From Bacteroidia bacterium (GTDB lineage: Bacteria > Bacteroidota > Bacteroidia > J057): DNA of 64,000 nucleotides. Under the pieces are notes generated by a model. That model worked only from the letters and a program-made list of their open reading frames with translations, was not told where the DNA came from and ran no database searches. Shown here piece after piece: positions 8,543 through 18,013 of the stretch. The DNA is taken from positions 186,001 through 250,000 of the forward strand of contig JALEFZ010000089.1 in assembly GCA_022760475.1 (NCBI GenBank), written 5' to 3'. The translations under genes were made by a program, and so were the position numbers. The first letter of the stretch is position 1; each line of letters opens with the position of its first letter.

Positions 8543-8606
8543 GGACAAGGTTTGGTATGGCCTACAGACAACTGTGGAACGGGGGTCGTTTTCGGCCCCT
8601 TAGTAT

Positions 8607-11066
8607 TTACACAAGGCTTTTGTCTCGTCCGTCCGAAAGTACCATGGTAGCTGCAGGAAAGTAAAAGGTAAATGTAGTCCCTTTTCCTACCTGACTTTCG
8701 ACTGTAACCCTGCCATTCATCACCTCTGTCTGGATTTTGACCAGGTAAAGCCCCATGCCTTTGCCTTCTACTTCGTCGTGGAACCTCCTGTAGAGATTGA
8801 AAATTTCATTTCCGAATTTTTCCATGTCAATGCCCCTGCCATTGTCGCTAAACTTGACACAAACATTGTCTCCAATATGTTCTGATTCAATACGGATTCT
8901 TGGCGCCCTACCAGGATGATGGTATTTCAGGCTATTGGAAAGCAGGTTTTGAAATATTCCTGAATAATAGGACTTAATGCCATTTACTACTGTATTTCCT
9001 TCGATTTGATACGCTATCTGGGCTCTGAGATCAAGGATTTCATGCTCAAATGAGGAGTCCATTTCTTCAAACACCTCCTTCAGGTCAATTGAAGAAAACT
9101 TTTTAAGGGATTCGTTTTGATAAGAAAATATCAGGTTGAGATCTTTGATCGCTTCGTCCAGTTTTTGAACTACTTGACCTAGCATGGCAATGGTATCTTT
9201 TAGGCCTACACTATCATTAGAATATTCTTTGAGGATTTCCTGAAGTCCCATGATATTGGCTACTGAGGAGCGAAAATTGTGAGAAACTACATATCCAAAT
9301 TGTCCAAGTTGGCGGTTCTTTTCATTGAGATCCACCATCTGGTGCTTGATGGTGTTGGCTTGTCTTTTCTCCTCACTGATGTCCCTGACAATGACCATGG
9401 TCAGGATTTGATTTCGGGGATAAACAGGTTGCAGGATACAATAGGAAGGAAACTCCTTTCCGTTTGATGCTGTGAAGTTCCACTCAAAACCAGTAACATC
9501 AAAGTCCTGATGGTAGCGGTGAAAAATTTCATCCAGTTTCTCTTTAGATAATTGGCCGTCAGCCTGTCTGTCAGGACTGAAATCCAGGAGGGATTTAAAA
9601 CTTTCCCTATCATTGGTAAAACCAACCATTTCTTCCCATTTCTTATTACTCTCCAAAGGAATAAGTTTGCCTTGGGTATCAATCAGCAATAGTCCTAGAG
9701 GCATGGATTCAAAAAGCCCTTGGTACTTTTTCTGACTAAAATTTAATTCGATTTCCTTTTCCTTTAATGCAGAAATATCAGCAATGGTGGCCAATTGTTC
9801 TACCACCTCTCCTTCCATGTTTTTGATGAGGGATTTCCTAACTAGGGCATAGCCTGTTGTCCCATCTTTTCTATGGTATAAGCAGGACAATTCGAAGAAA
9901 CTGATCTCTCCATTCTTTAGCCTCTCAACTTCTCGTTGGGCAAGTGCAGGGTCTAATACCTCTACGATCTCGTACACATTGCGCCCCACCAATTCATTTC
10001 GCTTATAACCCGTCATTTCACAAAGGGAGTTGTTGACACTGGTGAGAAAGCCGTTTTGGTCGGTCGCCATGCCAAACTGGTTGTTCTCTGTGAGGTTCCT
10101 GTATCGAGATTCAGACTCAAGAAGAGCTTCCTCAGCCTTTTTCTGGATGGTAATGTCCTCTGCGAAAATGATCATCCCATGAATTTTCCCCTTGTTGTCG
10201 AGCAATGGCTTCTTTTGGGACTTGAACCATTTCGGCCCACTGGCTGTACTTGGGTGGAATTCGAGGATATCTTTATAAACTTCACCTGTTTGTAAGACTT
10301 GCTCTTCTGATTCTTTGATATAATCACTTCCCTCAAGGACAAACTCCTGTAGCTCTTCATTGCTTTTTCCAAGGATAATGTCTTGGTCTACATCATAGAC
10401 ATCAAGGGCGGTTTTATTGGCAAATGTAATCCTTAAGTCATTGTTCTTGGTTACTATAGCCATTGGGTTCTGGTCAACCAGCATTTTGAGAAATGACCTG
10501 GTTTCTTCAAGAGATTGGTTTTGGGCGCTAATGTCTTTTTGATACCTATACCAGATCAGAATAACAAAGACAAACCCAGTACTGATACTCAAAATATTCA
10601 GGTAGGGTGCAGGGGTAATTGAAGCAACCTGAGGTAGATTTTCTATGATGAAATACGCACTCAATGCAAGGGATGCCACAATAATGTTTAATCGCTTGTA
10701 GGCTTTACTTTCCAGGATATAGGAAAGTACCAGAAAAACGTTAAGGAAGTTAAGGTAAACTCCAGATAGATAACCTGTGAAGAAGGGTAGAGAAGCCAGC
10801 CAGATATAACAGAATACACCTGCAATCACAACCGAAATTTCTATTTGCTTCCGCTTAATCAGCACAAGGCCAATAGACAGAGCAATTACTCCCAAAATCT
10901 CAAATGAAAGGAGCCTGTAGTCTTTCTGAAAAAATGAAACCAGAATGACCACTATGAATAGTATTAAATTAAACTCAAAAAGCCTTAACACCAGAATTTC
11001 CTTCTGACGCATTAACTTTTCATTTAATGGGGGCATTAAATCCATAGGGCGTTGCAAGTTCTTCAC
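8607..11066 (-). CDS. Membrane PAS-domain sensor histidine kinase
   Basis: This 819-residue kinase has a membrane domain of about five to six segments (residues 22-175). Three PAS domains follow at roughly 189-310, 313-435 and 440-565; the second has the classic TGYKRNELVG motif. The DHp domain has SHNFRSSVANIMGL with phospho-acceptor His596. The ATPase domain (about 690-805) has NLLSNSLKYH (N-box), DNGRGID (G1) and GKGMGLYLV (G2). No receiver domain or neighbouring response regulator is seen, so it is an orphan kinase. It is convergent with the operon at 4-8.5 kb. Ligand unknown; PAS domains could sense redox state or small molecules. Confidence 0.92.
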   Translation of the reverse strand: MKNLQRPMDLMPPLNEKLMRQKEILVLRLFEFNLILFIVVILVSFFQKDYRLLSFEILGVIALSIGLVLIKRKQIEISVVIAGVFCYIWLASLPFFTGYLSGVYLNFLNVFLVLSYILESKAYKRLNIIVASLALSAYFIIENLPQVASITPAPYLNILSISTGFVFVILIWYRYQKDISAQNQSLEETRSFLKMLVDQNPMAIVTKNNDLRITFANKTALDVYDVDQDIILGKSNEELQEFVLEGSDYIKESEEQVLQTGEVYKDILEFHPSTASGPKWFKSQKKPLLDNKGKIHGMIIFAEDITIQKKAEEALLESESRYRNLTENNQFGMATDQNGFLTSVNNSLCEMTGYKRNELVGRNVYEIVEVLDPALAQREVERLKNGEISFFELSCLYHRKDGTTGYALVRKSLIKNMEGEVVEQLATIADISALKEKEIELNFSQKKYQGLFESMPLGLLLIDTQGKLIPLESNKKWEEMVGFTNDRESFKSLLDFSPDRQADGQLSKEKLDEIFHRYHQDFDVTGFEWNFTASNGKEFPSYCILQPVYPRNQILTMVIVRDISEEKRQANTIKHQMVDLNEKNRQLGQFGYVVSHNFRSSVANIMGLQEILKEYSNDSVGLKDTIAMLGQVVQKLDEAIKDLNLIFSYQNESLKKFSSIDLKEVFEEMDSSFEHEILDLRAQIAYQIEGNTVVNGIKSYYSGIFQNLLSNSLKYHHPGRAPRIRIESEHIGDNVCVKFSDNGRGIDMEKFGNEIFNLYRRFHDEVEGKGMGLYLVKIQTEVMNGRVTVESQVGKGTTFTFYFPAATMVLSDGRDKSLV

Positions 11067-11285
11067 CGAATAAACAGTCCTAACGAACTATTTAAATTTA
11101 CTATAATTTGTTAAAAAAATATTCCTTTCAATTTGTCATTGGGCTAAAATTCTGCGTGGTAAGAAATTATTGTAGTTGGAAATAGGATTTTTCATTTAAT
11201 ACCATTCGGATAGGGCTTTTTGATTCTAAAGGAAATTATATTTCTAACTGCCTGATTAGGGGAATGTTCAGCTTCTGAGCTATAT

Positions 11286-11315
11286 AAAAAAGGTCCCCTG
11301 GAAACAGGAGACCTT
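11286..11315 (-). terminator. Intrinsic terminator of the superoxide dismutase gene
   Basis: The arms 11290-11300 and 11305-11315 pair over 11 bases with one G-U, closing a four-base loop. On the minus strand the stem is followed by T residues (plus-strand A at 11286-11291). It lies just past the stop at 11337. Confidence 0.85.
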
Positions 11316-11336
11316 GACCTATTTTTCTGGCTTTAG

Positions 11337-12068
11337 CTAGCCGATCTTGTCATAGTTTGCAGCAACTTCTTCCCAGTTGATGATATTGAAGAAGTTGTTG
11401 ATATAATCCCCACGCATGTTTTTGTAATTGAGGTAATAAGCATGTTCCCATACATCAATACCAAGAATTGGGCTTCCTGCTTGCTCGGCAATATTGGTCA
11501 TAAGGGGATTATCCTGGTTGGGAGTGGAAGTGATGAATAATTTCTGATCAGCTCCTGCACATAGCCATGCCCAACCTGAGCCAAAAACACCTTTTGCCTC
11601 ACTTGAAAACTTACTTTTGAAGTCCTCAAAGCTTCCAAAGGCTGAGTTGATGGCATCCGCCAATTTTCCTTCAGGATTTCCTCCTTTGGGGCCGATTGTC
11701 CTCCAGAATAAGCTGTGGTTGTAGTGTCCACCACCATTGTTCCGGACGGCGGTATCAGCGTCGCTGTCAGTAATTCCAGCCATGATGGCTCCAAGTTCCA
11801 TTCCAGCATACTTGCTCCCTTCCACAGCTGCATTTAGCTTACGCACATAACCGGCATGATGCTTATCATGGTGGATTTCCATGGTTCTTGCATCTATGTT
11901 GGGCTCAAGTGCGTTGAAGGCATATGCCAAAGCAGGAAGTTCAAAAGCCTTGGCAGCACCAGTATCGGCTTTTTTTTCTTCTCCTTCATTTTTACAGGCT
12001 GTAAGTGGGGAAACTACCAGACCTGCAGTTGTAAGCGCAGATATTTTTAGGAATGTTCTCTTGTCCAT
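11337..12068 (-). CDS. Exported superoxide dismutase, Mn/Fe family
   Basis: The 243-residue protein has both iron/manganese SOD domains. Likely metal ligands are His66 (MEIHHDKHH), His118 (YNHSLFW), Asp205 and His209 (DVWEHAYY). The GGGHYNH context and the Gln in NQD favour a Mn-type active site, an inference from family patterns. Unusually, the N-terminus is an export signal: KRTFLKIS resembles a twin-arginine motif with Lys-Arg, followed by a hydrophobic stretch and lipobox LTAC (Cys25). It is therefore predicted to be a lipoprotein outside the cytoplasm, disproportionating superoxide in the envelope. It is monocistronic with its own terminator. Confidence 0.93.
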   Translation of the reverse strand: MDKRTFLKISALTTAGLVVSPLTACKNEGEEKKADTGAAKAFELPALAYAFNALEPNIDARTMEIHHDKHHAGYVRKLNAAVEGSKYAGMELGAIMAGITDSDADTAVRNNGGGHYNHSLFWRTIGPKGGNPEGKLADAINSAFGSFEDFKSKFSSEAKGVFGSGWAWLCAGADQKLFITSTPNQDNPLMTNIAEQAGSPILGIDVWEHAYYLNYKNMRGDYINNFFNIINWEEVAANYDKIG

Positions 12069-12223
12069 GTTTTATGACCTTAGGTGTGTTAGCATAAGTG
12101 TTTATGCCTAAAAGTAATTAAATGAGTCGAAAGCAGAAAATTCTCGAAGGCTTGATGGGAAGATTTAAAACCCTTACTCATAAAAGAATTTTATAACTTT
12201 TCGAAAACTTCGAATTTGGAGTT

Positions 12224-12976
12224 CTACTTCTTTTGTACAAGCTCAAAATGATGAAAGTTGCTCCCCTTTACCAACAAGTAGTAACATCCTTTTGCCAGCA
12301 GAGAACCATTGAGCTTCATTTTGTCATTTCCTTTGCCTTCCCAGCAAATTTTTCCTTGACTGTCGATCAGCCTTAGCTCAAATTCTGTCGCTTGCCCATT
12401 AGCTTCTATATTCAACACATCATCGAATGGATTGGGGTAGACATCGAAATGTATAAGGGCCTCATTTGAAAGCAGGAGTCTAACTACTGGGCTCTTTGTC
12501 GCCTTTCCAGAAAGGTCAATACGGGTGATTCGATAGAAAATAATTTGTGGTTGATTGAATTCTTCTTTTTTGTCTTCATAAACATAAAGGGAGCCAAAAC
12601 TTTGACCTCCTTTTGTCCCTATAAATTGAAAATCTGCCCCATTGGTACTCTTTTCGACGAGGAATCTATCCGTATTCGGATGAACTGGAAATTCCCACTC
12701 GACATTGATCCCGTTTTGCCCTCTATTGGCTGATACGTTAATAAAATCAGCTTCTAATAACACAGGAGTCAAGGGTTGTTCCATTCCTATGGTCAGTATG
12801 GGGATGGTGGTGAAATCCGAGCCAACTACCGCCTCACCCACAAAAGTGGAATAATCCTGTCCTCCCGAGGTGGATGCATCACCCATAGAACCAATGACCA
12901 TCCTGTCAATGCTCTGGGCATTGAGGATGTGTAATGTGTTTAGGAGGATTAAGAAAATGATATTTGTTCGAATCAT
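12224..12976 (-). CDS. T9SS type A sorting-domain surface protein
   Basis: This 250-residue protein has a signal peptide (ending ILNAQ). A short N-terminal module contains VIGSMGDASTSGGQDYS, then TFVGEAVVGSD and GMEQPL, a pattern recurrent in small T9SS cargo. A fibronectin-like region follows, and the C-terminal sorting domain begins FDVYPNPFDDVLNIE and ends KGCYYLLVKGSNFHHFELVQKK. It should be exported by Sec, then by the type IX system, and attached to the surface. Its start overlaps the stop of the S74 fibre gene (TCAT on the plus strand), indicating translational coupling. Function beyond surface display is unknown. Confidence 0.87.
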   Translation of the reverse strand: MIRTNIIFLILLNTLHILNAQSIDRMVIGSMGDASTSGGQDYSTFVGEAVVGSDFTTIPILTIGMEQPLTPVLLEADFINVSANRGQNGINVEWEFPVHPNTDRFLVEKSTNGADFQFIGTKGGQSFGSLYVYEDKKEEFNQPQIIFYRITRIDLSGKATKSPVVRLLLSNEALIHFDVYPNPFDDVLNIEANGQATEFELRLIDSQGKICWEGKGNDKMKLNGSLLAKGCYYLLVKGSNFHHFELVQKK

Positions 12977-15360
12977 TGGTCTTTGTTTGAAAGTTTATCC
13001 TCCAATTTCTTCAGTCGCCCTTTCAACTCCAGCATTTCCAACTGTTGCTTTTCGATCATTTCTTGTTGCTCCTGCATTCCTTTGATCAAGATGGGCACCA
13101 ATTCAGCATAATTGACTCCCAGTGGTACCTCAGGGTCTTGATGGCTTTTGACTACTTCCGGTACAACTTTTTGCAAATCCTGAGCGATTAGGCCAATTTT
13201 CTTTTCTCCTTGTACACCACTGATCCATTCGAAAGAGACGGGTCTCAATTGGCTGATGGTAGCGAGTCCATAATTCAGAGCTGCGATGTTCTTTTTGAGT
13301 CTTCCATCTGAGGTTTGAATGATACCATTGGTTGCCCATACATTGTCCCATCTTCTTGTTGGGGCGCCTACATCATAAGAATTATCTGCATTGGGATAGA
13401 TGTCATCTCCAAAATTGGACTGGCCACTGACGCGCAAGCCATTGGTTGGAGGGGTAAGGTTGGCTCCAACAGATGCCCCAAGGTTGTCATGGACCCTGAA
13501 GGCGGTAACTCCGTTGACCTGAGCCCTGAAAGCATCCTCGCCTGTGGCAGAATTGACATGAAGTCTGTCCGTAGGATTCAGGGTTCCAATTCCAACCTGC
13601 CTGTCTGTCCCAATGGCCAAGGATGCATTGGAAGAGGTCGCACTATTTCCAATCAAAAATTTGTCGCTTCCGGCTGCCCATGTACTTGCGGCTGCCCCCA
13701 TATACCAACTACTTCCCCCTGCGGCTGTATTTTCCAGTCTGAATTGCCAACCTGTACTCTCCACATCAAGTTTGGCTGCTGGTGCATTGTGACCAATTCC
13801 TACATTTCCCCCTCCAACTACAAGGTCTACATCCTGAGTAGAGTTGAAATTCACAAAGAGGGTACCGCCTATAGATTCTATTTGGTTGGCGTCGAATGCA
13901 AGTCCAGAGGTGGAACTTCCAATCAGGATACTTGCCCGGCTAGGGTCCAGGCCTCCGTTGCTGAGACTTCCCAATGCAGAGCTCACATTGAGCATTCCGG
14001 TAGGGGAATTATAACCCACAGCGGTTTGCCCATTTTTTTGGATTACGAATGAATTTGATCGGTTGGTATTAGATGTGCCATCTCCGATCATGAAGATGGG
14101 GTCTGTGGTGACCCATGCGGCACTGTCGCCATTAATTACATTGAATCTACCCAAGGCCATGGAGGCATACGGATAGGAATTGGTTTGGTACCCAAATGTG
14201 GAAGAGTAGTTTCCTCGCGCTTCAGTTACCCAGCCTGTGGAGAAAGAGTTGTAGCCATAGGCATCACTGGGGCCAAGTGCAATGGAGGCTTGCCCACGGG
14301 CATCGGAGTTCCATCCAATGGCAATGGCATAATCTTCCCTCGAAGAGGAAGCGCCCAGGCCAGTAGTGCCCCCACCGATAGATACCCCGTATCTTCCTCC
14401 TGTGTAGCCGTACATGGCAATCCCTCCTTCTTCATCCGCAACTCCCTCTACCGTAAATGAACCCCTTCCTTTCGAACTACCACCGAATGTATAGCTGTTA
14501 TTGCCTGTGGCACTCCCAAAAAAAGCAACAGAACTACTTCCGTCGGCCCACCCAAAGGAACCAAAGGCAAAAGCTCCAAAGCCTTTGGCTCGAGAGTTTT
14601 GACCTGCGGCAAAGGAGTAGTAGCCCACCGAGTCATAATCCCAGAATTTGTTATAGTTGTATCCACCAAATGGATTATTCAGGTATCCAACTCGCAAGGC
14701 TCCCTTTGCCCCATAGTATAAAAACTTGAATCCTGAGCCCGTAAGGTCATTTCCAAACAAAACATTTGCGGTATCACGTAGGTGCAGGGTAGCCTTGGGG
14801 GTGTCCAAGCCAATGGCAACCCTGCCATCGTTGTAATAATTATTGTTCCCATTTACTTGCCAAATCTCTCCTGAAAAACTGGCTGGTACCCACTGTGTCC
14901 CATCCCAACTGAGGGATTGACCTGTACTTAGGCCAGTCATGTCAATGTCTGCAATATCATCCAGTGTCATATTTACCTTTCCTGCTTCCAGGGCATAGGG
15001 TACAGACTGAAGGTCTCGCTCAGTGAGTGCTGTATTGTTGATCAGGATTTGAACTTTGTGCTGACTTGCAGCCCAGTCAATCGCCGAAAATGTCCCACTG
15101 ACAGGGGTTCCCTGTCCCATGATCACATTGAAAAGGCCATATTGATCCGTAAGGACAGAGTGTGTCTCCTCATATTGGATGGTTCCAGCAGCATTTTTGA
15201 GCCTGATACCAACTGTAATTGGACTAAAACTATAAGGAATACCGCTGGCGTCCCTGGCAACGGCCTGAAGGGAGATTCCCTGAGGTACCTGAGCAAAGGC
15301 TGAACTCATGGTCAATGCCATAGAGAATATGACCAAGAAAAGTTTTAGGGAGCTTCTCAT
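12973..15360 (-). CDS. Exported fibre-like protein with S74 (endosialidase-type) intramolecular chaperone
   Basis: The 795-residue protein has a signal peptide (ending SSAFAQ) and an N-terminal beta domain (about 25-130). A Gly/Ala/Ser-rich region follows (about 255-410) with repeated YadA-head-like units such as AIAIGWNSDARGQASIALG. The C-terminal domain starts at SDGRLKKNI. In the S74 family this Ser and Lys form the autocleavage dyad; here they are Ser684 and Lys689. The final residues form a coiled coil. These features predict a trimeric fibre that trims its own chaperone after folding. S74 domains are best known from phage tail spikes, but no phage genes are nearby. It is the first gene of a two-gene operon. 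Confidence 0.88.
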   Translation of the reverse strand: MRSSLKLFLVIFSMALTMSSAFAQVPQGISLQAVARDASGIPYSFSPITVGIRLKNAAGTIQYEETHSVLTDQYGLFNVIMGQGTPVSGTFSAIDWAASQHKVQILINNTALTERDLQSVPYALEAGKVNMTLDDIADIDMTGLSTGQSLSWDGTQWVPASFSGEIWQVNGNNNYYNDGRVAIGLDTPKATLHLRDTANVLFGNDLTGSGFKFLYYGAKGALRVGYLNNPFGGYNYNKFWDYDSVGYYSFAAGQNSRAKGFGAFAFGSFGWADGSSSVAFFGSATGNNSYTFGGSSKGRGSFTVEGVADEEGGIAMYGYTGGRYGVSIGGGTTGLGASSSREDYAIAIGWNSDARGQASIALGPSDAYGYNSFSTGWVTEARGNYSSTFGYQTNSYPYASMALGRFNVINGDSAAWVTTDPIFMIGDGTSNTNRSNSFVIQKNGQTAVGYNSPTGMLNVSSALGSLSNGGLDPSRASILIGSSTSGLAFDANQIESIGGTLFVNFNSTQDVDLVVGGGNVGIGHNAPAAKLDVESTGWQFRLENTAAGGSSWYMGAAASTWAAGSDKFLIGNSATSSNASLAIGTDRQVGIGTLNPTDRLHVNSATGEDAFRAQVNGVTAFRVHDNLGASVGANLTPPTNGLRVSGQSNFGDDIYPNADNSYDVGAPTRRWDNVWATNGIIQTSDGRLKKNIAALNYGLATISQLRPVSFEWISGVQGEKKIGLIAQDLQKVVPEVVKSHQDPEVPLGVNYAELVPILIKGMQEQQEMIEKQQLEMLELKGRLKKLEDKLSNKDQ

Positions 15361-15460
15361 TAGGATTTGGTTGGAGTATGGAATTAAATGATGGTATAAA
15401 AGTACAAATTTTTGAAAAACACAGCAAAATAGGGGTGTAAAAGGATGAAAGCCAGAATTT

Positions 15461-15502
15461 TAAAAGAAAAGGGATTCACTTTTGTGAATCCCTTTTCTTT
15501 TA
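15461..15502. terminator. Bidirectional-looking intrinsic terminator, 19-bp perfect stem
   Basis: The arms 15461-15479 and 15484-15502 are perfectly complementary around a TTTT loop. The outer stem is A-rich on one side and T-rich on the other. It follows the minus-strand aminopeptidase stop at 15518 and should end that transcript before the S74 operon. Confidence 0.88.
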
Positions 15503-15517
15503 AATGAATAGGTCAGT

Positions 15518-17884
15518 TTATTTCTCGCCGTCAGCACCATTAGGAATTTTGCCTTCCTCCTGAAGCTGTTTGATTTGTCTTTCCAACTGCATAGGATTCA
15601 TACCGGGTCCTTGTGGATCGAATAATTGATAGCGACTAGGCTGGCTTTTAGGAGGCCAGAAGTTGTTGCTCACATCGGTATCCGCTGTTTCCAAATAGGG
15701 GTCCAGCTCCATGCTAACTACCTTTTTATCGGTGATAAAAATCTTGGTGATTTCCTCGTTGTTTTTTACCCATACTTCAGCAGGAATTCTCTTGACTTCC
15801 TTACTTCCATCTTCGTAAGTGAATTCAAGGATGATGGGCATGACAAGCCCACCTACATTGGTAAACTTGATCTCATAGAAGTTTTTGTCAGTATCCAGGA
15901 GTTCTTTGAGTTCTTCCGGAAACTGGTTCATGAGGTAGTTGTATTGTAATTTGTCGTAGGTAGACACCTTATTGGGGTCGTAATTGTTATAAAAATCCTT
16001 TAGCTCTGGCTTTTTATCAACCAGTCTTTCTGGGAATGCTTTCTTATTCCTAATGTTACCAATGTACTTACGTGCCTTGTCATCCTGCTCGGCGGCAATT
16101 GGCTTTTCTACCTCGGGGTTCATGCTATTGATCTGGTACCATTTTACGTCGTCAATAGAAATGTCCACATTGTCGGTGGTGAAGAACCAACCTCTCCAAA
16201 ACCAGTCAAGATCTGTCCCAGAAGCATCCTCCATGCTACGGAACAAGTCCGCGGGCATAGGCTGCTTGAACATCCAGCGCTGAGAGTATGTTTTGAAAGC
16301 ATGGTCAAAGGCCTCACGGCCTAGGATCGTTTCACGTAGAATGTTCAATGCGGTGGCAGGCTTTCCATATGCATTGTTTCCAAACTGCAATACAGACTCA
16401 GAATTGGTCATGATTGGCATGATGCCAGACTTATCACCCTTCATATAAGAAGTGATTTTATAGGCAGGGCCTCTTCTTGAAGGATAGTTTTCTTCCCACT
16501 CAGATTCAGAAAGGTACTGAAGGAAAGAATTTAGGCCTTCATCCATCCAAGTCCACTGACGTTCGTCAGAGTTTACGATCATAGGGAAGTAGTTATGTCC
16601 CACTTCGTGGATTACTACAGATATCAACCCATATTTGGTTCTGGCAGAGTATGTGCCATCAGCCTCAGGACGATATCCATTGAAACAAATCATGGGATAC
16701 TCCATTCCGATTCTGTTGATGTGTGCTGAAATGGCCACCGGGTAAGGATAATCGAAGGTGAATTTCGAATAAGTCCTCAAAGTATGAGCTACAGCCGCGG
16801 TAGAATACTGTCCCCATAGTGGATTGGCCTCTTTTGGGAAGTAAGACATTGCCAAAACAGTACGATCTCCAAATTTAACCCCTTGGGCATCCCACATGTA
16901 TTTTCTTGAAGTCGCGAAACCAAAGTCCCTTACATTATCTGCATGGAATTTCCAGGTTTTTTCTGAAGTTGCTTTTTCACTTTCATGAGCAATTGCTTCA
17001 TCTTCAGTAACGATCATTACGGGTTTATCGCTGTTTTTGGCTTCTTCAAGCCTCGATAGTTCTGCAGATGAAAGAATCTCTTTTGCATTTTTAAGCTCGC
17101 CGGTAGCTCCCAATACGTGGTCTGAAGGAACTGTGATTCTTACGTCATAATCTCCAAAGGTCAGGGTGAACTCACCTCTTCCCAGGAATTGCTTGTTTTG
17201 CCATCCGTCTACCTCGTTGTAGGCACACATCCTTGGGTAAAACTGCGCGATGGTGTATATGTAGTTGTCATCCTCAGAAAAGTATTCCATCCCTGATCTA
17301 CCCCCTGAATTGGATACGCCTTGCGGCTTGTCTCTATCGTTGATGTTGTACCACCACTTTACTTTGAACTTGTAGCTTTTTCCCGGCTTGAGTGGCTCTT
17401 TCAGGTCAACCCTCATCATGGTACGGTTGATGGTATATGGCAGGTCTTGTCCACTGGCATCCTTCACATGGTCTATTTTGAAACCCCCATCAAATACCCT
17501 AAGGGCTTTGGTGATGTTCTCAAACGTCATGTCCTCCATACTTCCTGTTTCAACGGTATATTTGTCCGAGTTTTTTTCCCTTACATTCTGATCCAACTGA
17601 AGCCATAGGTAATCCAGTTTGTCCGGAGATTCATTGTAGTATGTGATTGTTTCTTCTCCGTAGATTCTTTGGGTAGAATCTTCCAGGCGGATATCCATGT
17701 CATAATCCGCACGGTTTTGATAATATTCGTGGCCGGGGGCACCAGCAGCGTTGCGGTATACGTTAGGAGTGGGAAGTTCTTCGTAAAGTTGTTTGAATTT
17801 GCTCTGGTTATAACTTGGTTTCTCTTGTGCTACGAGCCATGAACAGGCAAACACCAGAGCCAAAACAATACTTATTTTTTTCAT
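15518..17884 (-). CDS. M1 family aminopeptidase, exported
   Basis: This 788-residue zinc metallopeptidase has a signal peptide (ending WLVAQEK), an N-terminal beta domain and a gluzincin catalytic domain. HEVGH at 426-430 and Glu449 provide the HExxH-18-E zinc site. An upstream strand, EYPMICFNGY, sits where the GAMEN substrate motif lies in M1 enzymes but is diverged. The C-terminal part is helical with an extra beta region. It probably trims peptides in the periplasm or on the cell surface. It faces a DUF6702 gene on the other strand; I recall the two families occurring together in Bacteroidota. Confidence 0.92.
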   Translation of the reverse strand: MKKISIVLALVFACSWLVAQEKPSYNQSKFKQLYEELPTPNVYRNAAGAPGHEYYQNRADYDMDIRLEDSTQRIYGEETITYYNESPDKLDYLWLQLDQNVREKNSDKYTVETGSMEDMTFENITKALRVFDGGFKIDHVKDASGQDLPYTINRTMMRVDLKEPLKPGKSYKFKVKWWYNINDRDKPQGVSNSGGRSGMEYFSEDDNYIYTIAQFYPRMCAYNEVDGWQNKQFLGRGEFTLTFGDYDVRITVPSDHVLGATGELKNAKEILSSAELSRLEEAKNSDKPVMIVTEDEAIAHESEKATSEKTWKFHADNVRDFGFATSRKYMWDAQGVKFGDRTVLAMSYFPKEANPLWGQYSTAAVAHTLRTYSKFTFDYPYPVAISAHINRIGMEYPMICFNGYRPEADGTYSARTKYGLISVVIHEVGHNYFPMIVNSDERQWTWMDEGLNSFLQYLSESEWEENYPSRRGPAYKITSYMKGDKSGIMPIMTNSESVLQFGNNAYGKPATALNILRETILGREAFDHAFKTYSQRWMFKQPMPADLFRSMEDASGTDLDWFWRGWFFTTDNVDISIDDVKWYQINSMNPEVEKPIAAEQDDKARKYIGNIRNKKAFPERLVDKKPELKDFYNNYDPNKVSTYDKLQYNYLMNQFPEELKELLDTDKNFYEIKFTNVGGLVMPIILEFTYEDGSKEVKRIPAEVWVKNNEEITKIFITDKKVVSMELDPYLETADTDVSNNFWPPKSQPSRYQLFDPQGPGMNPMQLERQIKQLQEEGKIPNGADGEK

Positions 17885-17981
17885 AGATTAAGTAGTTACG
17901 CTTGCGTTGAATTTTAGCCTTAAAAATAAAAAAGACTTTGGAATAACGTTAACTCTCTTTTACATAAATAGGTTTATCCTG

Positions 17982-17989
17982 TACATTTG
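17982..17989 (+). promoter_or_regulatory. Candidate -7 promoter element for the DUF6702 gene
   Basis: TACATTTG matches TAnnTTTG exactly and lies 24 bases before the ATG at 18014. It argues for that ATG over an upstream in-frame start at 17987. No TTG at -33 spacing is seen. Confidence 0.45.
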
Positions 17990-18013
17990 TCTTCTAATAA
18001 GCATAAATATCCT

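Noticed and set aside
8582-8599. Short 7-bp hairpin between the barrel gene and the PAS kinase
   Set aside because: It has no U-tract and a G-U pair, so terminator function is weak.
13315-14052. A 245-codon ORF antisense to the S74 fibre gene
   Set aside because: It is a shadow caused by the repetitive Gly/Ala/Ser coding sequence on the other strand. It has no sensible start or motif.
14100-14700. Repeated units in the S74 gene, considered as a CRISPR array or DNA repeat
   Set aside because: The repeats are coding, degenerate and vary in spacing. They are YadA-head-like protein repeats.
12973-15360. Prophage origin suggested by the S74 domain
   Set aside because: No capsid, terminase, portal or integrase gene is nearby, and the protein has a signal peptide and a T9SS partner.
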